Origin: Clostridia bacterium
GTDB taxonomy: Bacteria; Bacillota; Clostridia; Lachnospirales; WQUN01
Assembly (NCBI GenBank): GCA_025997155.1
Contig: BNUF01000006.1
Span: forward strand, 1-47,058
DNA length: 47,058 bases
Direction: 5' to 3'
Positions 41,733 through 47,058 of this stretch are shown here, one piece after another. Each line of letters begins with the position of its first letter. The first letter of the stretch is position 1. The position numbers were made by a program, and so were the translations under genes. The notes below the pieces were generated by a model. That model was not told the origin of the DNA and did no database searches. It was given only the letters and a program-made list of their open reading frames with translations.

Positions 41733-43052
41733 ATGAAGTTCAGGGTATTCGCCGCAACCTTCGCGGCGGTTTTGACACTTTCGTCAGCGGCGTTCGCGAA
41801 AACGGACGTACCGATTGAGGATTACATTATCTCTCAGCTCAAAAACTTTGAAGAAACGATAGACCTTTCGGAGTACGCGGAGGAGGCGGGCTGGGGCAAG
41901 AATGACATGAAGACGGTTTCAAAAATCTTCGTGTCCACCGTGAGCGCAAGCCCCGAGATATATTTCCTTAACAATGACGAAACCAAGAGTCTGGGAAGCA
42001 TAAGTTTCCAGCAGCATGGCGCTAACATAAATTACAGCGTCACGGACATTTCATATAGTATGACCCGCGAAGAGTACGAAAAGTCTCAGGCGGTGTTTAA
42101 CGACGCGGTTGACACGGCACTCGAAGCCGTGACGGACGATATGTCGGATTTTGAGAAAGCCTTAGCGCTCCACGACTATATCGTGCTTAACACCTCCTAC
42201 GACCACACGCTTAAAAAAAGCACCTCCTACAACGCGCTTGTGGAACACGAGGCGGTGTGCCAAGGGTACGCGGAGGCGTATGTCTATCTTCTTAACAAAG
42301 TAGGGATAAAGTCGCTTATCGCCACCAGCGCGTCAATGAACCACGCGTGGGTGCTTGTCAAGCTGGGCGACTTCTACTACCACGTCGACCCCACGTGGGA
42401 CGACCCGTCAATGCTTGGGAAAACGGATATGCTGGGACACGTCTCCCACGAATATTTCCTCCTAAGCGACGAGGGAATCCGCGCCAAAAAGCACAACGGG
42501 TGGACTACCGAAAGTTCAGTCGCCGCCCCCTCCGTAAAATATGACAAGGCGGTTTGGCGAAACGTCGACACAGAGATAGTACCCGTCGGCGACTTACTCT
42601 ATTTCGCGGAACTTGACGAAAACAGCCCCGGCCACAACGGCAACTACAAAAACCTCAGGGGCAAACTTTCCTCCGCCGAGTTCAACAAAACTTTCTACAA
42701 AATGTACACCGACATAAAATCCTACGACCCTTCAAACGGCGCGCTCAAGACTGTGCATACCATAGACTCCACGTGGTTCACGGACGGCTCGGAAACCACC
42801 AACGACTCCAAATCCTGGACCGACGCGACATACGTAAGCCTTGCCTCTTATAACGACAAGATTTATTTCAACACCGCAAAGGGCATATACTCCCTCGACC
42901 CGTCGGACGGCACGGTTAAAACGATTGCCGAACCGACGCTTGACGGAAAATATATTTTCGGGATTAAAATAAGCGGGGATACCCTCACGCTTACGCTAAA
43001 GACGAGAGCGGGCGACGCGGACACTCTGCGAACCATAGACATAAAAGAATAA
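41733..43052 (+). CDS. Secreted transglutaminase-like protein
   Basis: A 439-aa exported protein with a signal peptide (MKFRVFAATFAAVLTLSSAAFA). The transglutaminase-like core carries the triad Cys176 (EAVCQGYAEA), His204 (MNHAW) and Asp219 (VDPTWDD). Enzymes of this fold in Clostridia act as peptidases or cross-linkers of wall proteins; which one cannot be told. The last 170 residues are a repeat-like beta domain (KIYFNTAKGIYSLDPSDG) similar to DUF5050-type propellers. No sortase or S-layer anchor. Confidence 0.83.
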   Translation: MKFRVFAATFAAVLTLSSAAFAKTDVPIEDYIISQLKNFEETIDLSEYAEEAGWGKNDMKTVSKIFVSTVSASPEIYFLNNDETKSLGSISFQQHGANINYSVTDISYSMTREEYEKSQAVFNDAVDTALEAVTDDMSDFEKALALHDYIVLNTSYDHTLKKSTSYNALVEHEAVCQGYAEAYVYLLNKVGIKSLIATSASMNHAWVLVKLGDFYYHVDPTWDDPSMLGKTDMLGHVSHEYFLLSDEGIRAKKHNGWTTESSVAAPSVKYDKAVWRNVDTEIVPVGDLLYFAELDENSPGHNGNYKNLRGKLSSAEFNKTFYKMYTDIKSYDPSNGALKTVHTIDSTWFTDGSETTNDSKSWTDATYVSLASYNDKIYFNTAKGIYSLDPSDGTVKTIAEPTLDGKYIFGIKISGDTLTLTLKTRAGDADTLRTIDIKE

Positions 43053-43065
43053 GGCGGACGGACGT

Positions 43066-44400
43066 ATGTTGGATATTTCAGGCAAAAAAACACATCGCTC
43101 GGTAGGCGGACGGCTTACGGTTTTAATCATACTTATGATTGCGGCTACCGGCGCGGTCATGATGATTGTCGGCTATTCAATGTTTCGAAACGCCGTTTCG
43201 CGGCATTATATCGACCTGTCCGAAACTCTCGGGGGAATCGCGGCAAAATTTGTCGACGCGGATTCCCTCGATACATATCTTGAAACAGGCAAGGCGGACT
43301 CGCGGTATATGGACACGCTTCAGGAGCTTCTGACTATCCGAAAGGAAGGCAGAGTGCTTGATTTATATGTGTTTCGCCCGACAAGCGAGGGCTTTTTGTA
43401 CGTATACGACACAAGACCTATTTTCGCGGGACAAATCGGGGGATTCGACTACTATGACCCGAATCACCCCGATTTCAGCGCACAGGTGCAAAAAGGCGGC
43501 GCGGTAGACCCGTTTATCGGGAGAACCGTTTTCGGCTGGCTGATAACGGTATGTACGCCGCTTTACGGCAGCGACGGGACTTTTAAGGGGTATGTGGGGG
43601 TCGATTACCCCATGGACATAGTGGAAACCGAGCGTATGAATTACCTCCGAAACTTGGGGCTAATCGTACTTCTTGTCACAATCCTCTTCGCCGCCGCGTA
43701 CCTGAAAATCCTTCACAAAACAATCGTGGAACCGATAAACAAAATCGCCGCCGCCGCCGATAGTTTCCTTGTCGACCATAAAGACGGCGAATCGAGCATC
43801 AGAAACATTACGATAAACACGAGGGACGAACTCCAGAGTTTGGCGGAATCCCTTAAGTCCATGGAACGAAAAACCGAGGAATACATAACGAGCCTCAACC
43901 TTATAACCCTCAAATCCGAGACCGACCCCCTCACAAAAATCCTCAACCGCGAGGCGTTTCAACGGCAGGTGAGCGTACATCTTCTGGGACGTATCGACGA
44001 AAATCAAATGGACGCTTTTTTGATGATTGACGTGGATTTTTTCAAGATTGTGAACGACAAATACGGACATACGGCGGGAGACGAGGTTTTAGTCGCGTTC
44101 TCGAACACGCTTAAAAAGGCGATGCGAAGTTCCGACCTGCTCGGAAGGCAGGGCGGAGACGAGTTTGTCGTGTTCTGCAAAAGCGTCGGAAGTCTCTTTG
44201 TCGCGGAAAGAAAGGCGAAACTTATCCGCGAGGAACTAAAAAAAGTCGTCCCACGCGGAGGCGACAAGCACGTCACCGCGAGTATCGGAATTTCTATCGC
44301 GCCAAGAAACGGGACGCAATTCGAGGAACTGTACGCCGCCGCCGACAAGGCGCTGTACACGGCAAAGGAAAACGGACGCGACGGATACGCTGTGTACTGA
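43066..44400 (+). CDS. Membrane diguanylate cyclase (GGDEF)
   Basis: Makes cyclic di-GMP; 444 aa. TM1 about 20-42, an extracellular Cache-like sensor (VLDLYVFRPTSEGFLYVYD, GWLITVCTPLYGSDGTFKGYVGVD), TM2 about 195-215, a HAMP-like linker, and a GGDEF domain. The active site is GGDEF at residues 363-367. The product-inhibition site RxxD (RSSD, 354-357) is kept at the right distance, so activity should be feedback-limited. No EAL domain. Confidence 0.93.
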   Translation: MLDISGKKTHRSVGGRLTVLIILMIAATGAVMMIVGYSMFRNAVSRHYIDLSETLGGIAAKFVDADSLDTYLETGKADSRYMDTLQELLTIRKEGRVLDLYVFRPTSEGFLYVYDTRPIFAGQIGGFDYYDPNHPDFSAQVQKGGAVDPFIGRTVFGWLITVCTPLYGSDGTFKGYVGVDYPMDIVETERMNYLRNLGLIVLLVTILFAAAYLKILHKTIVEPINKIAAAADSFLVDHKDGESSIRNITINTRDELQSLAESLKSMERKTEEYITSLNLITLKSETDPLTKILNREAFQRQVSVHLLGRIDENQMDAFLMIDVDFFKIVNDKYGHTAGDEVLVAFSNTLKKAMRSSDLLGRQGGDEFVVFCKSVGSLFVAERKAKLIREELKKVVPRGGDKHVTASIGISIAPRNGTQFEELYAAADKALYTAKENGRDGYAVY

Positions 44401-44401
44401 T

Positions 44402-44497
44402 ATGCTTATACTTCACCCGTTCGCCATAGGTTTTGCGCTGATATTCGGTTTTCCGATGAACCTGATTATTTTGCTTATCATAAAAAAGTCGATATGA
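44402..44497 (+). CDS. Possible 31-aa hydrophobic peptide
   Basis: The ATG lies one base after the cyclase stop. The peptide is one hydrophobic stretch (FAIGFALIFGFPMNLIILLI) ending in Lys residues. There is no clear ribosome binding site, so expression would rely on coupling. Low confidence. Confidence 0.3.
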   Translation: MLILHPFAIGFALIFGFPMNLIILLIIKKSI

Positions 44498-44509
44498 CGC
44501 AAGGGGTTG

Positions 44510-44674
44510 GTGGAACAATTTATTCGAGGTCGCGGGACTATTCGTTTGGCTGGCGTTACTCTATTCCCTAAATCGTTGGGTTTCTTTCTCCATGGAAAAG
44601 ACGTTATCCGCGCGGGAGAAAAAATTCCTTTCCCGCCTTATGACGATTTCGCCGATTCCGTCTTTTTGCTTTGA
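44510..44674 (+). CDS. Possible 54-aa small protein
   Basis: GTG start near AAGGGG. The product begins MEQFIRGRGTIRLAG and ends PPYDDFADSVFLL. It fills most of the 300 bp between the cyclase and the next receptor. The codon use is unlike the flanking genes and spacing to the site is tight, so it may be noncoding. No family recognised. Confidence 0.3.
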   Translation: MEQFIRGRGTIRLAGVTLFPKSLGFFLHGKDVIRAGEKIPFPPYDDFADSVFLL

Positions 44675-44704
44675 TATATAAGATACTTATAGGGGGGTTA
44701 GTAT

Positions 44705-47058
44705 ATGAATAACAAAAAGGTTAAACGAAAGAGTATAAGCCAGCGTCTCGCGAACACTATGATACCCGTGGTCGGGCTTAGTATGCTCCTTGTCACCGTT
44801 CTTCTCGTCGTGATATCAAGGCAGATTATACTTGACGAGGCGCTCGGGCGGCTTCAGGCGACGGTTTCTTTCGGGGCGAAAGAACTTGACGGCTGGGTGG
44901 AGGTGAGAAAAGCCACCGTTCAGGCAACCGGCGAAGCTCTTGTCGCGGAGGGCCACAGGGACGAGTTTCTTAAACACACGATTGAGGGCGTAATCAAGAA
45001 CCTGCCCGAAATGAAGGATTTGTATGTCGGGTTTTCCGACAACAAAGGCGTTTGGGCAATCGACGACGTGACCGACCGCTCGGCGTACAAGGCGACCGAA
45101 AGAAGCTGGTACAAGGACGGAATGAACGCGGGCGGCAAGCCTATTGTGACAAAACCGTACCTTAGCGCGGCACTCGGACTTCTCGTTATGAACTTCACAG
45201 AGCATATCGGTACAATCGACGGTATGGACGCGGTAATCGCAATGGACGTAAAAATGGAAGTCGTCACGGACACGGTGGACAATCTCCATATGCCTGACGG
45301 CGGCTATGCTTTTTTGATTCATAACGACGGCGAAATCCTTACCCACCCGAATAAGGACTATATGTCGGACGGAAAAACCTACACAATGATAAAGGACATA
45401 GAATCCTACGCGAACCTCCCGCCCGCGGGCAGCCCTCCCGTCAAGATAACGGATTACGACGGCACGGTGCGGTGGATTGTCGGGATTCCGCTTGATTCTG
45501 TGAACTGGACGGTTTATTCGGCTGTTTCCGAGTCGGTCATACTCGCCCCTCTGTACAAGGCAATCGGGGTTGTGGCGGTCGTCTTTATTCTAATGTGCAT
45601 AATATCAAGCTCCGTCACGATTAACGTCACGAAAAAACTCCTGCGCTACTCACTAAGTCGTATCAACACCGCTATGACAGAACTTTCAAACGGCGACCTT
45701 TCTTTCAGGGCGCGTTCAGAAGACGACTCCCACGACGAAATCGGGAAAATCTACAACAACTTCGCCCATGTCGTTTCCGCTATTCTGCGGCTTGTGGACG
45801 GGCTTAAGATAATGTCCGAACGGCACGAGAAGGGCGACTACAAATACCGTATCCCCGAGGAGTACCATACGGGTACGTACCTTGGAATAGTGCGAAGCGT
45901 CAACGATATGACCTTCACATATGTCGACAACTTCACGGAAGTTCTGGGCGTTCTCGGCAAATTCGGGGAGGGCGACTTTGGGGCGGACGTGAAACAATAC
46001 CCGGGCGAACTTCAAATGGGCAACAAAATAGTTGACGGACTCCGCGCCAACTTCTCCCATGTATCGGGCGAAATCAGCGCGTTGGCGAAAAAAGCTAGCG
46101 ACGGCGACCTCTCTTTCCGCGCCGACACGGCTGCCGCAAAAGGCACGTGGCTTGACATTCTTAACAACCTGAACAACCTTGTAATCAACATAAACAAACC
46201 CATAGAGGAAGCGTCCGACATTCTCCAAAAAATGGCGCGTGGCGACCTTTCCGTCAAAATGGAGGGCAGCTACAAAGGCGACTTTGAAAACATTAAGACG
46301 AATATGAACTATATGCTAACGGAACTTTCTTCATATATAAACATAATCCGCGAGACTCTAGGCGCGGTGTCCCGAAACGATATCACCGCCGAAATCACCA
46401 AACCTTTCGTAGGCGACTTTGACGGAATAAAATCCGCAATCAACAACATTATACAAACGCTCAACGTAATCATCAAGGATATTGCCCTTGCGTCCGAATC
46501 CGTCAGCGCGGGGGCTAAACAAATCGCCGAGTCCAGTATGGTTTTGGCGCAGACCGCGACGACGCAAGCCGCGTCTGTCGAGGAACTCTCCTCTTCACTC
46601 AGTATAGTTTCAGAACAAACCAACAGTAACGCGGACGCGTCAAACCGCGCCGACGAACTGGCAAAAGCTTCAAAGATAACGGGCACAAAGGGCGACGAGG
46701 CAATGACGCGTATGCTTAAATCTATGGAGGAAATCAACGGCGCGTCACGCGGCATCGGAAAAATCATAAAGGTAATCGACGACATAGCGTTCCAGACAAA
46801 CCTGCTTGCGCTGAACGCCGCCGTCGAGGCGGCACGGGCGGGCGAACACGGAAAAGGCTTCGCCGTCGTCGCCGAAGAAGTCCGCTCACTTGCGGGCAGA
46901 AGTTCCGTCGCCGCAAAGGAAACAACAGAACTAGTCGCGAACTCTATCCAAAAAACAGAGGAAGGCTCGAGGACGGCGACCGCCACAGCAGACGCGCTAC
47001 GCGAAATCATCGGGCAAGTCGACGACATATCGTCTATCATAGCCCAAATCTCAAAAGC
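44705..47058 (+). CDS. Methyl-accepting chemotaxis protein with dCache amino-acid sensor (3' end outside window)
   Basis: 784 codons are seen and the frame is open to the window end. TM1 is about residues 19-41, followed by a dCache_1 sensor of about 240 aa and TM2 near 292-312. HAMP and several HAMP-like repeats follow (GDLSFRA, GSYKGDFENIK, FVGDFDGIKSAIN), then the signalling tip [21 protein letters not shown]. The sensor keeps the amino-acid-binding motif Tyr128, Arg133, Trp135, Tyr136 and Asp181, spaced as in PctA-type receptors, so amino acids are the predicted ligands. AGGGGGG precedes the ATG. Confidence 0.93.
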   Translation, partial: MNNKKVKRKSISQRLANTMIPVVGLSMLLVTVLLVVISRQIILDEALGRLQATVSFGAKELDGWVEVRKATVQATGEALVAEGHRDEFLKHTIEGVIKNLPEMKDLYVGFSDNKGVWAIDDVTDRSAYKATERSWYKDGMNAGGKPIVTKPYLSAALGLLVMNFTEHIGTIDGMDAVIAMDVKMEVVTDTVDNLHMPDGGYAFLIHNDGEILTHPNKDYMSDGKTYTMIKDIESYANLPPAGSPPVKITDYDGTVRWIVGIPLDSVNWTVYSAVSESVILAPLYKAIGVVAVVFILMCIISSSVTINVTKKLLRYSLSRINTAMTELSNGDLSFRARSEDDSHDEIGKIYNNFAHVVSAILRLVDGLKIMSERHEKGDYKYRIPEEYHTGTYLGIVRSVNDMTFTYVDNFTEVLGVLGKFGEGDFGADVKQYPGELQMGNKIVDGLRANFSHVSGEISALAKKASDGDLSFRADTAAAKGTWLDILNNLNNLVININKPIEEASDILQKMARGDLSVKMEGSYKGDFENIKTNMNYMLTELSSYINIIRETLGAVSRNDITAEITKPFVGDFDGIKSAINNIIQTLNVIIKDIALASESVSAGAKQIAESSMVLAQTATTQAASVEELSSSLSIVSEQTNSNADASNRADELAKASKITGTKGDEAMTRMLKSMEEINGASRGIGKIIKVIDDIAFQTNLLALNAAVEAARAGEHGKGFAVVAEEVRSLAGRSSVAAKETTELVANSIQKTEEGSRTATATADALREIIGQVDDISSIIAQISK

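Noticed and set aside
43066..44400. Cyclic di-GMP riboswitch near the diguanylate cyclase or other genes
   Set aside because: The conserved GEMM core was not seen in any intergenic stretch.
1..47058. CRISPR array
   Set aside because: No regularly spaced short repeats were found; the only short repeats are the terminase copy, the MITE ends, DnaA boxes and receptor domains.
1..47058. Avoidance of CCGG as a footprint of the HpaII-like system
   Set aside because: CCGG looks rare by eye (roughly 30 sites noticed), but GGCC also looks rare, so the effect may be general codon or dinucleotide bias. A proper over/under-representation count on the whole genome is needed.

Overview
The window reads as chromosomal DNA of an endospore-forming Bacillota (Firmicutes), most likely an uncultured, motile, fermentative member of the Clostridia. 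The reasons are a spoIIAA-spoIIAB-sigF operon, GGAGG-type ribosome binding sites, sigma-A promoters with 17-bp spacers, a class II (B12-dependent) ribonucleotide reductase, a formate/nitrite channel, and many chemoreceptors. All functional calls come from reading the sequence and recalling protein families; no database search was run.

Layout. 1-4800 is a phage head-morphogenesis remnant: portal, mini-scaffold-like ORF, capsid and connector on +, then terminase, a small protein and a late-type regulator on -. The two halves face each other, as if one was inverted. 4833-6349 is the sporulation sigma-F operon. 6350-9213 carries nitroreductase, cysE, ispF, a DHH phosphoesterase and tRNA-Ser on -. 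9214-16616 holds a secreted fibronectin-III protein, valS, a MITE, hflX, a double-OB SSB-like protein, a stand-alone Mur-ligase-like protein and superoxide dismutase. 16596-22767 is a chemotaxis block: a CheW protein with a zinc-binding CZB domain inserted, two divergent chemoreceptors, and two tiny ORFs. 22816-29719 is a + strand run: thrC, an Ig/TPR membrane protein, a formate/nitrite channel, nrdJ and a YihY protein. 29730-30055 looks like a type I toxin-antitoxin locus. 30105-32963 is dnaX-rimO, followed by a second MITE copy, an XRE/membrane-protein cassette and a soluble PAS chemoreceptor.

35645-37759 encodes a single polypeptide that joins a C5-cytosine methyltransferase to an HpaII-family endonuclease, a one-gene restriction-modification system with a likely internal start. 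After uppP, a cluster of four perfect DnaA boxes plus one near-match (38718-38833) lies just before metG. It is a good oriC candidate, since dnaX, metG and tatD are near-origin genes in many Firmicutes. To its right, on +, are metG, a 50-aa ORF, tatD, a secreted transglutaminase-like protein, a diguanylate cyclase, two doubtful small ORFs, and a dCache chemoreceptor cut off by the window end. That receptor carries the amino-acid-binding motif of the PctA type.

The points most worth following up are the fused restriction-modification gene with its internal ribosome binding site, the type I toxin-antitoxin locus, the dnaA-less oriC candidate, the CZB-in-CheW protein, the TAA-flanked MITE family, and the inverted phage module with its 40-bp duplicated terminase fragment.
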